From Diphasiastrum complanatum (lineage: Eukaryota > Streptophyta > Lycopodiopsida > Lycopodiales > Lycopodiaceae), in contig CM055094.1 in NCBI GenBank assembly GCA_029204225.1, positions 70,666,252-70,730,251 on the forward strand: 64,000 nt of DNA, read 5' to 3'. Positions 48,394 to 59,677 of the stretch are shown in pieces. How positions within the stretch are numbered: the stretch's first letter is position 1; each line of letters starts with the position of its first letter. The notes beneath the pieces are model-generated. The model saw only the letters and a program-made list of their open reading frames with translations, did no database searches and had not been told where the DNA came from. Position numbers and translations under genes: made by a program.

Positions 48394-48519
48394 TTGAAGT
48401 ACCACTTATGAAAAGACATAAATATCAAAGAGTTGTCTTAAAATGCTCAATTCACAACACTACACTACACTATCAAAGACATAAATATCAAAAAGTTGTT
48501 TGAAAAAGCTCAATTCACT

Positions 48520-49813
48520 ACACTACACTACTTATACGCCTGTCTTTGCCTTCTTTCCATATCTCAAACACTCGTTGTCACTCCACATCCATTAGCTTTG
48601 GTCCATTTAGGGAAACTCTCATCAATGAATCTAGAGTTTCTATAGCTAGTCAAGTCCTTACATCTTTGATCGCATTCTGTTTTGAAAAGCCTCTTTCAAA
48701 TTGCACTGTGCTAATAGGAATAACAAGTACAACTTGCCAAAGTCTCATGATACTTGGAAAGCTATCTTGCCAATCTTTTGTCTTGCTAAATATCCTCCAT
48801 GACTCTTTCATTGAGAAGCCTTCACAATTGAGATATAAAGTATCAATAAATCCAAATAATTCTCGCTTGCATCCCTCACTATCAAAAACAGCTGCAGCAC
48901 TATTCAAGTCAAATCCTGTTTTTGGTTGAAGGTGTTGAAGCAGCTTCTCAAGCCACCTTGTTGCATTTGTTTCTCTCATGATATCATCTTGTGCATAATG
49001 GCGTGGACTAAATAGCTTGGCAACATTAAAAACTGACAAGTCAGGAAATCTTAGATTAAGAGAATCAACCAATCCTTGCACGTATTCTTTTGCAAGGTTT
49101 ATGCATGCACTCAAAGAACCATCTATGCGAGGTCTTGTTCCCTTTGATGGTCCCCCAAGTGCTTCCTTGTCTCTCACTTCAGGTATGTTGGCAAAAATCA
49201 ACTCGTTTCGATGAAGATTACTTTCTTTATCATTCATTTGTAGGTAGTCATGCTTAGAAACGTCCAAAAATCTTGATAAATAAAATGTGCCTTTGGCAAA
49301 TGTCCCCTCTCTCAAAAAAATTCTACTCAAAGAAGTGATTGTTACATCAATTGATGACCCTATGGTGGTTAAGTCCATATGCTCCTCTTGAAATTTCTTG
49401 TTTTAATATTCAATTCTTTCAAAACATCAACAAGCATGTGCAAACAAAATTGGACAACAAAAATGCAAGCTCTATTGTACCAAAGGCCCACTTTTTTATT
49501 TTTCCAAATGGAAAGAATTGCAGGCATCTGTTTGACCAAGCGCTCCATGACTTCTCCCCTTGAGAGCCATCTTATTCCATGAATTCGAATCACATGATGT
49601 GTCTCGAGATCCATAGCCTCAAGTAAGTCTATCAACTCATTATTTCTCAATGTGGATTTGCTTATCCATGAATAAACTTTATTGGCAAGCTTTTCTAAGA
49701 ACATGATCTCAAGAAATGATTTTGAAGCATCACTTGCAGCTAATGCTTCATGATGTGCCACACAATGAACATTGATTAGTTGAGGCACTTCATTTTTCAA
49801 CAATGTAACCAAA
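48520..49813 (-). pseudogene. hAT-like transposase, KIAA1586/ZNF862-type
   Basis: Minus-strand order: LINVHCVAHHEALAASDA near 49770; VIRIHGIRWLSRGEVMERL near 49580; then, in another frame, SLSACINLAKEYVQGLVDSL near 49080 and NATRWLEKLLQHL near 48960; and the dimerisation motif VIPISTVQFERGFSKQN near 48700, running on through stops to SLMRVSLNGP near 48590. HCxAH and RWLS are hAT core markers. A frameshift near 49375 and stops near 48650 and 48570 inactivate it. The N-terminal part is missing because an LTR begins at 49814 and unrelated DNA follows that LTR. Confidence 0.75.
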
Positions 49814-52304
49814 TGTAGCGCAGGCATCCCAAAGGGAGCCGGGAACCACGACTTAGCTTCCCAGCCTTCAACTCTTGCCATCCAAACCCACTTGACATAC
49901 AAGCAGCCAACTCGCCAACAACGATCAGACTTAACCAACTTGAAATTCCGAAAACCAACATTGAGATCCAACCTGGCGCCATGCCAGATCGGGGGTCCCG
50001 ATGTGGGTGACTTCCCTCCAAGCAAGCCGCCCGACATACATCAAACTTAACCAACTCGAAGCTTCATTACAAACGAGTAACATCCATTCCAAGCAAGCGG
50101 TCTGACTTACATCAGACTTAACCAACCGAAAGCTTCATCACGAGCGCTGGAAGCCAACCTGGCGCCACGACAGACTAGACAGCCATAAATAGGTAACATC
50201 CACCCAAGCAAGCCATCCAATTCAGCCGACAGGTTAGAGCCCGTTCACCAAGAGCTTAACCCATTCACATTCATGCAATGAACACTCAAAACCACAAGCC
50301 GCGACAGATATGGAAACAACTAATTCCTGGACCAAATGGTCCCGCCAGCATACCACTGGCGCCACGGACCGAAGGGTCCCGACGGGATACCGCTGGCGTC
50401 CCGGGATACGACCCTCAGCTATGTGCCAAGTTAAAAATTTTGAAAGCGGCCTTACAACTGGCGCTTTTACTGAACACTGAAACCCAGAAGGTAATCAGAG
50501 TCAGTTTGAGAAAAATCCCACTTTATTGATAAATCTGAGAAGGTTACATTTCAAGTGTGTGACCGTGTTGTAAAGCTACCTTTACAAGCTTCACTTTCGG
50601 CGCCATCGGCGCCAGCTATGTCCCCGGCGCCAGCAGCGCTCCTGCTGCTCTCGGCGCTAAAGGCGCCGGCGTCTCTCCCGGCGCCACTGTGACCAGAATC
50701 CAGCCGGCGCCAAGTTCCTATGGCTGAAAATCTTTGATCGGTTCTAGCGGAGTCCAGAGAGCTCAGATCGATGTGCAATCACCTCACACGATCTAGGCAT
50801 GATTAAAGGAAGCCTGGGTTTCAATAAAATCTAGAGAGAGAAAATGACTTTCTAGAAAGAGAAAATCCTAGAGAGAGAAAAACGTGCTTTACCAGCTTGG
50901 GTAGAGTGCTTGGTATGAGGGGGGGTGCCGAATCACACCAATACTATAGGGGAGTGCAGGTTGCGACTCAGGACGAGCTCCAACCAAGTCTCAGCCTCCC
51001 TTGCTGGAATGTTGTCATGGCTCTCGCCTTGGCATGCTAGCGCCCCGGAGACTAGGGTCGGTCACACACTTGAAATGTAACCTTCTCAGATTTATCAATA
51101 AAGTGGGATTTTCCTTAAACTGACTCTGATTACCTTCTGGGTTTCAGTGTTCGGTAAAAGCGCCAGTTGTAAGGCCGCTTTCAAAATTTTTAACTTGGCA
51201 CATAGCTGAGGGCCGTATCCCGGGACGCCAGCGGTATGCCGTCGGGACCATTCGGTCCGTGGCGCCAGCGGTATGCTGTCGGGACCATTTGGTCCAGGAA
51301 CTGGTTGTTTCCATATCTGTCGCGGCTTGTGGTTCTGAGTGTTCCTTGCATGAACGTGAATGGGTTAAGCTCTTGGGGAACGGGCTCTAACCTGTCGGCT
51401 GAGTTGGATGGCTTGCTTGGGTGGATGTTACCTGTTTATGGCTGTCCAGTCTGGCGAGGCGCCAGGGTGGCTTCCAGCGCTCGTGATGAAGCTTTCAGTT
51501 GGTTAAGTCTGATGTAAGTCAGACGGCTTGCTTGGAATGGATGTTACTCGTTTGTAACGAAGCTTCGAGTTGGTTAAGTTTGATGTATGTCGGGCGGCTT
51601 GCTTGGAGGGAAGTCACCCACATCGGGACCCCCCATCTGGCATGGCGCCAGGTTGGATCTCAATGTTGGTCCTCGGAACTTCAAGTTGGTTAAGTCTGAT
51701 CGTTGTTGGCGAGTTGGCTGCTTGTATGTCAAGTGGGTTCGGATGGCAAGAGTTGAAAGCTGGGAAGCTAAGTCGTGTTTCCCGGCTCCCTTTGGGATGC
51801 CTGCGCTACAGACCGACCCTAGTCTCCGGGGCGCTAGCATGCCAAGGCGAGAGCCATGACAACATTCCAGCAAGGGAGGCTGAGACTTGGTTGGAGCTCA
51901 CCCTGAGTCGCAACCCGCACTCCCCTATAGTATTGGTGTGATTCGGCACCCCCCCTCATACCAAGCACTCTACCCAAGCTGGTAAAGCACGTTTTTCTCT
52001 CTCTAGGATTTCCTCTTTCTAGAAAGTCATTTTCTCTCTCTAGATTTTATTGATCCCCAGGCTTTAATCATGCCTAGATCGTGTGAGGTGATTGCACATC
52101 GATCTGAGCTCTCTGGACTCCGCTAGAACCGATCAAAGATTTTCAGCCATAGGAACTTGGCGTCGGCTGGATTTTGGTGACAGTGGCGCCGGGAGCGGCG
52201 CCGGCGCCATTGGCCCCGGGAGCAGCAGGGGCGCTGCTGGCGCCGGGGACATAGCTGGCGCCGATGGCGCCGGAAGTAAAGCTTGTAAAGGTAGCTTTAC
52301 AACA
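49814..52304 (+). repeat. Solo-type LTR split by a reversed copy of itself
   Basis: The outer LTR is 49814-50565 plus 51816-52304 (about 1241 bases, TGTAGCGC...TTACAACA). The hAT gene ends at its left edge. The flanks CCAAA and TCCAC do not match, so one flank has since been rearranged or the LTR belonged to a larger element. The interior is rich in GGCGCC. Short ORFs across it (50551-50778, 52092-52322, alanine/glycine-rich) are not genes. Confidence 0.8.
50566..51810 (-). repeat. Inner solo LTR with 5-bp target duplication
   Basis: 1245 bases, TGTTGTAAAG...GCGCTACA, nearly identical to the reverse complement of the outer LTR. It is flanked by GACCG at 50561-50565 and 51811-51815. TG...CA ends and a 5-bp duplication mark a clean LTR insertion; without internal sequence it is a solo LTR. 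A diverged relative is at 11360-12274. Confidence 0.85.
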
Positions 52305-54160
52305 TCCACCCCACCTTTATAAAATCTGATGTCCTCATCAGATGTCAGATTAAAGTAAAGGTGTTGTGAAGAATTGCCAAAAATTGGCAAATCTAGCTTG
52401 ATCAAAAACCATGTAGAATAGTGTAAATTGTGTACACACGTGGGTCCCACACATGTGAGGCCATGATGCCACATGGGAAACCCATCCTAATGTAGGTTAG
52501 GTCAAGTCAAGAGAGTTGGTCATGTCTATTTGGTGGTCATCCCTACTTTATAGGACCTACACCTAAGTTTAAGGTGAAAATTTGACCAACTAGCTACCTA
52601 CCAAGCATAACTCTAGGAAATAGACTATGGTTTCATTTTAGGTCAAGGAGAGTGAGTTAACTTCCTTATTACATGCTGGAAATCCACCTAACTTCAAGAA
52701 GGAAGTCGAATTTGCTATGTATTCCCTCTCTCCATAGTGAGAAGATAGAAAATTTTTGGAGCTCATTGGCAATCTCAAGCTAGTTCACTATGTACATTGA
52801 GTTTTTGTGATCCAAATGAAACCAAATCAATTTCTACTTGTTTCTCAGGTTGAAGGCCGTACTAAAACCTGTAGTACACATGTGTGGGCTCGGATTTCAA
52901 TGTTGATCAATGCTTTTGATTGTTAATGCTTGTTGTTTGTCAAACTGCCAATCTAGATCAACTTTTTTGTGTCTAGTTTTTTGATAGATTGTTAAGCAAG
53001 CATCCAATCACTCTTGTGGATCTTTTGTAGATCCATTTATGGTCCTAAAGTACAGTACTTTCACAGGTGTCTCCCAATTAAAATAACTATACATTTAAGC
53101 TACTTGGCACAGTACTCAATTTACTGGCCATTTTTTATTAACATTGAAGCTGGCACGCCACAAGTCGGAGGCTCAGCTCTTTGTACTGAAAAATTACATA
53201 ACTTGAAAATATATCTTTGTCTGGGAAAAGCGTAGATTTGATATCGCTTTCGTAAAACCCGAGAACCTTATTAACTGGTGACAGAGGCCTTTCTTTGAAA
53301 TGTTCGTCCCTATTGCTTCTGACTTTCGACTTTGGAACTCCTTTGAGCTCCTGATTTGTCCTTGATGCACTTTGTGTTGAGCTCCCTGAGCTCCAGATTT
53401 GTTCAGTTCCGCACAGGTATCAAGGCTCCCTGAGCCGCAGGATTTATCGTTTGATTGCCCACTTTATGGTCCACTCCGTGCCTTGTTGCTTCTGCACCTT
53501 GATTTCTCTCCTTGTCCCAGCCTGATCTTGATACTTTTCCATCTTGGCTCTTTAAGGTAGGCAAAGATTGAGTACTCCGCAATGCACCTCTCACTTAGCT
53601 TGAAGTAGCTCTTTGAATCAGCCCAAATGTAACCATTGACCTCGTGGAAAGCCAAAGGGTCGCACCAGTTTGATCCGCATCCGAACTATCTCTTCACGTT
53701 TGTTTGAAGCACCATGTCCGTCGCGCAAAACTTGACTTTCACAATTCCATCACTGGTCAGTTGCCTCACAGTCAAAACAAGAAGTGTACATCGAGCTTGG
53801 CTTCAAGTAGCTCTCTTTGAATCAGAAACATGCACCCAGAGTTTGCACTAATCCAATCTCAACGCGAACTGTCCCTTAGCGTCCGTTCGAAATACCAAGT
53901 CTCTCATGCAAGACTCAACTTTCACAGTTCCTTCATTGATCAGCTGCCTTACACGTAACACAAGCCAGCGTACTCATATGTTTCCTCATCATTGCTGGTC
54001 CAGAGAAAGCCTATAACAAACTTTCCTTTCCACAACAAAAACTTGTCAACTTATTAGGTCCAAAGTTCGCCAGTCTCCTCGTGTGAGTATGGCTAGGTCA
54101 CCTTGAATTTGCCCCCATTTTGATCAACTTTCATTCAAAATTTGCCCCAAGAGAGAGGCT
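52305..54160. other. Intergenic DNA without recognised genes
   Basis: Several short ORFs (53014-53235, 53403-53655) without family signature. The related phrases CTTGAAGTAGCTC/TTTGAATCAG at about 53601 and 53802 hint at a degenerate internal repeat of about 200 bases. Confidence 0.4.
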
Positions 54161-54164
54161 GATA

Positions 54165-54335
54165 TAATAAGATAGCACGCTTTGCATATTATCCTTATAA
54201 TAAGAAATTAGCGCTTTTGCTAAGGCGGTTGGTGATCTCACTTGTCACTTGGTGCTCGATCGTGCCAGCTCTAATTAAGGCTGTTGGTCAAAAGCAATGC
54301 GCTGAGAGTAGTTCTTTCGAGTATATATCCCTATT
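54165..54335 (-). repeat. Detached piece of the inverted duplication
   Basis: Reverse-complement match to 10440-10600 (ATAATAAGATAGCAC, GCATATTATCCTTATAAT, AAGGCGGTTG, GAGTAGTTCTTTCGAGTATA). In the left arm this piece directly adjoins the part matching 47815. Here about 6.3 kb of hAT and LTR sequence lies between, so the right arm was split after the duplication. Confidence 0.7.
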
Positions 54336-54349
54336 ACACAGTGACAATG

Positions 54350-54436
54350 CTTCTTGGTTTCCAATGGAAGGCTCGAACTTGAGACCAAAGAAACTTTGGA
54401 TGTCAAGCGTTAACCAATTGAGCCAACTCCCTTGGG
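54350..54436 (-). mobile_element. tRNA-like SINE, copy 3
   Basis: 87 bases between perfect 16-bp direct repeats TTACACAGTGACAATG (54334-54349 and 54437-54452). On the minus strand it has TGGCTCAATTGG and AAGTTCGAGCC as A- and B-box-like motifs. It is nearly identical to copy 2 throughout and has the same endpoints. It is inserted in the detached piece of the inverted duplication. Confidence 0.85.
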
Positions 54437-54454
54437 TTACACAGTGACAATGAA

Positions 54455-55275
54455 AAGAGTAGCTTTGAATTAGGTTTTTGCTTCTTTGGTTTCCAGCTAA
54501 CGAAAAGTTTGTCTCAGCATAAACGCCTCCAAGCCTTATAAGATGTGTTCTTTGTAGGTTCTTATAAATAAAGCTAGAATTCTGGGCAAAATTCAGTTGT
54601 ATTTCTTATGCCATTTGTGATAGAAATAATTGGCTTATAGTCGATCCTCAAGCGCTATATGGATTTGATGTCTTTTTTATTCTGCTATTTTATATATCAT
54701 GAGCTGCCAGCTACGGTGCCCTACATACAGATCATTACAGATGGCAGAATAAAGCTGGAGAGACATTAGTTTTCATGGATCTTTAAAATCTGGTAGTTAA
54801 GTAATTAATTTGATTATGTTTAGGCTGGAAATATGCGAGTAATAGGTGCTAGAATCGTGATAGCTAGTAGATAAATGTGTGATGATGTGGCAGTCTAGAC
54901 ATGCTTCATGCTGAGTAGTGGACAGGTGTTGTATGGAGATTACATGTACTAGCAATAATCAATGAAGTGACTATGTATTGTTTTGGAGTAATGAAGAAGT
55001 CCTTTTAGCAGTATAATATTCCGTTGTGTGGATTGTGTAGATTGATGCTTGATTATGCTTATTGGATGTGTCCTTTGGTTGCATCATGATCAATGCATGC
55101 TTAAAACACTTAACAGTTTCCAACTAGAAAAGTACACCTACCAAATTTACTTTCTATAATTTCTATCGATGTCTTTGATTGGAATCCAACTCCTAACCTC
55201 TAGAAGAGAAGGAGCACTACATGAATGTGATTTCCAAAGAGAAGCTCCCATATCATTATAGCAGGTTCTCTTACT
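54455..55275. other. Intergenic DNA with a dispersed repeat
   Basis: No genes recognised. 54800-55110 is the reverse-complement partner of 17490-17770, with scattered substitutions and a small insertion. Confidence 0.5.
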
Positions 55276-55280
55276 TGTCA

Positions 55281-55909
55281 TCAAATAAACAGTACAATAC
55301 ATACACTACCGTACACGAAGAGTTCCCGTACCTGATTTTCTTCCATGGATTGAATCTCCTCTTTCATCGCTCTCCTCCAGCTTGGCCAATACTTGGATTG
55401 CTTCGCTTCTGCCAAGGTTTTTGGCTCTAGTATGAGATCATCTTTTACTTCCATTAGATATATCATGTCTCCATACTTTTTCGATGGCCTTTTGACTCTT
55501 GTTGATTTTCTAATGTCACTTGGAAAACTGTCTTGGCCTGGTTTCTTTTCTTCTTCATGATTCTTTTTTGTTGCATTGTCATGCACTTCAGCTTCTAGTT
55601 CCACATTAAGATCTTTGAACTGATCTTGTAATGGATCATCTGGCTTTATTTGAGCTTCTATTTCTAGATAGGCTTTTCTAGGAGCAATTGTTTCATAGAA
55701 CGTTTTGTCCTCATAGAATTCTACATCTCTTGAAACTATCACTTTCTCAGTTTCTGGGATATTCATCTCAAGAAGTGATTCCATCCTCGCTTTCCAGAAT
55801 GAATAGTTACTTGAGGTAAACCTATCATTGGCTTCCAATATGACTCCACTTGATGTAGCCATGTAGCAATGACCTGATCCTCTCTTTCAACCTGTTTCAA
55901 TGCACAAAG
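55281..55909 (-). pseudogene. Chimeric copia ORF and leader, family A host copy
   Basis: From ATG at 55862 the frame reads gag (MATSSGVILEANDRFTSSNY to MESLLEMN) for about 33 residues. It then passes without a break into the region between integrase and reverse transcriptase (EKVIVSRDVEFYED, RKSTRVKRPSKKYGD, AMKEEIQSMEENQ). A deletion has therefore fused the gag start to the pol linker in frame, giving 193 residues with no complete domain. The leader upstream is cut at 55909 by another family A element and resumes at 60258, continuous at GCACAAAG/CATTCC. Confidence 0.8.
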
Positions 55910-56160
55910 TGTGAAGGATTTCAGATCATTGAAGATCCAATCCCTGATCTTTGGTTACAATAAGGAGCAAACCAACAATCCTGCCAATGTAGAAAAATCA
56001 GCATCTACATACAAAATGAGATGCAAACTCCAAGAGATATTGATCAAACATGAACCAAAACATAAACTATGTTTGTTGTCCATACAATTATAGTACCCTA
56101 CTGTATTTCACACGTGTGGAACCGAAAATAGCAATAGCATTCTACACACAATAAATGAGC
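55910..56160 (-). repeat. Partial 3' LTR of the nested copia element
   Basis: Matches the outer end of the LTR at 59678-60257 (TGTGAAGGATTTCAGATCAT, CACACGTGTGGAACC). It diverges from about 56160 inward. A normal insertion would have two equal LTRs, so this end was altered after integration. Confidence 0.7.
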
Positions 56161-56335
56161 ATTCTAGAACAACTCCAACAATAAGATATTGCAAAACAAT
56201 GTAGCTAGTTTGTCCAAATCTTGACAATTTGCACACATCCACATGAAATAACTCAAACATGAGATAGAACAAGTAAACTAAACTTGAACAACACTTCCTT
56301 GCTGCTACTTTGACCTTACTTGAGTCTTCAATAAG

Positions 56336-56989
56336 CTACAAAAACAGATCCATAACATCTTTGACAATTACCTCTCGTTTGATGCTCTTGACTAGCTCCA
56401 AATTGCCACCTTTCCTTTTGTGTTGTTGAAGCCCTTTGAGACCAACCTCTTGATCTTCCTCTTGAACATCAAACTCATTGAACAGACTTTGTTTTCCAGA
56501 TCCATTACTTGCTTTTCCAGTATGAAAACCATGAGAACCAATATCCACTTGCATAGCATCATCTACACAAGAAAATTCTCCAAAACATGTGAGTAAAGCA
56601 AAGTGAGTCGCTTCCACTTGCTTACCTTTCTCTTGAATATAAAAGATATGAATATCTTCAGACCTGAACCTCTGGAAATACTCCCTCTCAAACATATGAT
56701 CTAGAATCAACAAGATCTCATCAATGCTTGATCTCGATCTTCCATAAAGGTTAGTGAAAACAATGTCACCAATGTCACCATCATAAATCAAAAGATAGAT
56801 TCCAAACTTTCCATCCATCATGAAGTAGATTATGTGAGGATGAGTATCAAACCTAATAAATCCAGCGTTTTTGAGTCCATAACAAACCTCAATAAGCTCA
56901 TCAATGAAAATCTCCCTTGCCTTGAAGAAATTGCCTCTCGTTTTGCTCCATGTAGTCTTCTCCAACCAACCTTTTTCCATCTCGATCAT
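56336..56989 (-). other. 217-residue ORF of uncertain origin in the nested element
   Basis: Reads IFIDELIEVCYGLKNAGFIR, then DTHPHIIYFMMDGKFGIYLL and IYDGDIGDIVFTNLYGRS, with a C-terminal charged tail (EFDVQEEDQEVGLKG). The first part weakly recalls copia reverse transcriptase (YGLKQAxxxW, GFxxxxxDxxLY, LLLYVDD), but the YVDD box is absent. It may be a heavily altered RT piece or a foreign segment. It is open throughout, unlike most frames nearby. Confidence 0.35.
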
Positions 56990-57006
56990 GAGTGATCAGT
57001 TCATAA

Positions 57007-57930
57007 TCATAGAATCCTTTGAGTTGATGAAGAGATGTGAGATCCATGACTTGGATCTATCTTCCCAAGAACCAATCTTCCATTGCTCTTTCCTTCATAA
57101 GATTCTCTCTTAATGATTGCATCATAAGAAGTAGAAACCTCAAAAACATTAGAAGCCATGAAAAAAATGAGTAGCACCTTCAACATAAGGATGATTGAAC
57201 TCTTTTTTTTCAAACAAGAACTTCTACTCAATGTTTTAGGTAATGACTCATATGATAATGATTCTTCCTTACTTTCATTAACAATGACATTATTCAAAGT
57301 ACATCCTACTTTGAACTCTTCACATACTTCTCTCCTTCTTGACTTGTGACTATCTTCCTCACCAAGTTTCTTGATAGAACCACTTGAACTACTCTCTTTA
57401 TGAAGACATGTGACTCCATTTGCTGGAAAAATGACTTTCTCGGACTCATCACAAAATAATGTAGAAGACCCACCTCCTTCATGCATGCACCTAGCAACAT
57501 CTTTTTCCATATGATCAAAGAAATCATTAGCAACAATCTTTTCCAAGAAAGAACCTTCACCTCCATTGATGAAGTTAGCTCTTTCCTTACCTTTTGCATG
57601 CTTGCACTTGCCATGAAAAACCTTTGAAACACCATCATTATCCTCAAGTCTAGCCAAGTTAGCACAAAGATGAACATCTCCAAGAAGCATATTAGATCTT
57701 GACCTAGATCTAGCATAAGGAAGCTTTTTAGACTTTGCGTAAGATCCACCAATCTTATTGATGCTAAAAGGTAACTTTGGAAAGTTGAGACCAATCTCCT
57801 TTTCCATTCCATCCTTTTTGTTAGCCATGACAAGAGCATCAAGCTTGAAAAGTCTATCTTGTCTATTGCCCCTAGCAATCAAGATTTCTACATTTGTAAT
57901 GAAACAAGCATCACCACCAAACTTTACCAT
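57007..57930 (-). other. 307-residue ORF: pre-integrase stub plus unknown sequence
   Basis: The first 80 or so residues are the copia pre-integrase region (DACFITNVEILIARGNRQDR, LFKLDALVMAN, LPYARSRSRS), but the HHCC zinc ligands are lost. From about residue 82 (LLGDVHLCANLARLEDNDG) to the end it matches no copia domain: it is serine- and charge-rich with a hydrophobic stretch (IILMLKVLLIFFMASNVF) near residue 245 that could span a membrane. The whole frame is open. Confidence 0.45.
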
Positions 57931-57933
57931 GTA

Positions 57934-58533
57934 TCATTTCTCTGTCATTTGACCAACACTTAACAAATTCTTTGAAAGTGAAGGAATGTAAAGAACACCA
58001 TCAAGTCTTGCTTTCCTATTAGTAGAGAGACAAATAGGAATTGAACCAGTACCTTCAATTACACACTCACCACCATTGGCCATGTGAATTGCTTTCTTGG
58101 CTCCATCATAAGTGACCAAAGAAGTAAAGAACTCATTGTGACTAGTCATGTGTGAACTAGCTCCACTATCAATCCACCATGAATCTTTGTCACCTTCGCT
58201 TGATATTAGACTTGAAGAACACATCAAAAGAGAATGACAACCACCTAGATCCTCATCATTAGTAGTAAAGTTGATTTGCTTGCTACCTTCATCTCTTTGC
58301 TTCTTCAAATACTCATTTGCAAAATGCCCTTTGATTCCACAATAAAAGCATTTTAACTTCGACTTTTCTTTCTTTCTTTTTGCCAAAAGAAGAAGTCTCA
58401 CCTTGATCTTGCCCTTTAGACCACTTGCCTTTGCCTTTGCCCTTGAACTTGCCTTTGATGAACATAGCCACCTCTTCATATTGAGATGTCGATATAGATC
58501 CACCTCCTCTTGATTGAAGCCTATACTCCTCAT
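57934..58533 (-). pseudogene. Copia zinc knuckle and protease, nested element
   Basis: Contains CFYCGIKGHFANEY, where the last cysteine of the knuckle is tyrosine. The protease follows: SWWIDSGASSHMTSHNEFF near 58160 with DSG intact, then GSIPICLSTNRKARLDGVLY and NLLSVGQM. The frame ends at 57934, four bases before the 307-residue ORF. The role by family is maturation of gag-pol. Confidence 0.75.
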
Positions 58534-59075
58534 TTACCAAGATCTCTTGCAAATCCACAATACTTGGCAAAGTATTTTGAATAGCAAAACTTTGAACAAG
58601 ATTAGCATGATCATCCAAGTATAACTTGAACAAGTTCTACCTCCTTAATGCTTTTATCAATACATGCTAACTCGTCATTGAATGCCTTAACCCTCAAAAC
58701 AAAAGCATGAGTACTCTCTTCCTTCTTTTGCAAACTTTGAAAGATTTGCCTCCTAAGAGTAAGCACTCTTTATGTAGACTTGGATTCATAAAGCTTCTTC
58801 AAAGCTTCCCAAGCCTCCAAACATGATGTGCACTTACCAATCTCCTTGAGAAGTTCATTGGTAACATTCATCTTAATCATGTGTAGAGCTTTCTTTGTTC
58901 TCTTGTCATACCTCACTTGATCTTGAGGTGCTTGAGGCCTCTCCTCCACACCTGCAACACTCTCCATCAACTCATTCATCTCCAATAAGGACTCCATCCT
59001 CACCTTCCAAGTAGAATAGTTGATTGAGGTAAGCCTATCATTGCTCTCCAACATAAAGCCTGCACTTGTAGCCAT
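58313..59075 (-). pseudogene. Copia gag, nested element
   Basis: ATG at 59075 (MATSAGFMLESNDRLTSINY). The frame continues through YDKRTKKALHMIKMNVTNEL to KLYESKST, where TAA near 58772 replaces a sense codon. Further gag (LDDHANLVQSFAIQNTLPSI, LVNEEYRLQSRGGGS) follows in a second frame at 58633-58313. Leader and primer site precede it. Confidence 0.8.
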
Positions 59076-59677
59076 GTTGAAGTGACCTGATCTTATTCTT
59101 TCAACCTGTTCCAATGCACAAACCACTCTCTTGAATCTCAACAAATAAACTCAACAAGAAATCACAAAGATATGGAACCTCTCAAATCTCTTCTAGCACT
59201 TCTAACTAGAAAATCAACACATAGAATAGTGAAATCTTGATCAACCTATGATCTATCCTCAATCTAATGATTCTTGCCACTTTCTAAGATTGAAACACAC
59301 TCAAATGAAGTTCAGTAACCTCGCAAACTAGAGATCCAATCAAAAATAGGGTTTTGACAAAATCACAAAAAATTGAATATCTCAAATTCTACATGCAATT
59401 TCTAGAAACTTGATATATCTTCTTGTAGTCTCCAATGAGACCTTCCTAATGCACCGAAAATCATTCAAATCCAGTAAGCCAAGTGTGAAATTGGAATTGA
59501 TCAAGTATATAACCCTATATTGAGTTTTGACCTACAAAAGATCAATTCTACACATGCAAAAATGCTTATTTTTGAGTAGAAATCAATCTAGCATGCTCTA
59601 GCATTGGTAACTCCTCCAAATCCTCGCTAAAGATGGCTGATCCTTTCATAACCTAAAACAAAATAGCTCTGATACCA

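Noticed and set aside
49805-49820. Primer binding site beside the outer LTR at 49814
   Set aside because: TTTGGTTACATTG on the minus strand resembles a primer site only loosely and reads through as hAT coding sequence.
50278-52322. Alanine- and glycine-rich ORFs in the GGCGCC region
   Set aside because: They lie wholly inside the LTRs and exist because GC-rich sequence lacks stop codons.
54350-54436. A genuine tRNA gene
   Set aside because: The box motifs are spaced like a tRNA, but the acceptor and T-stem do not pair well, and target duplications show an insertion.
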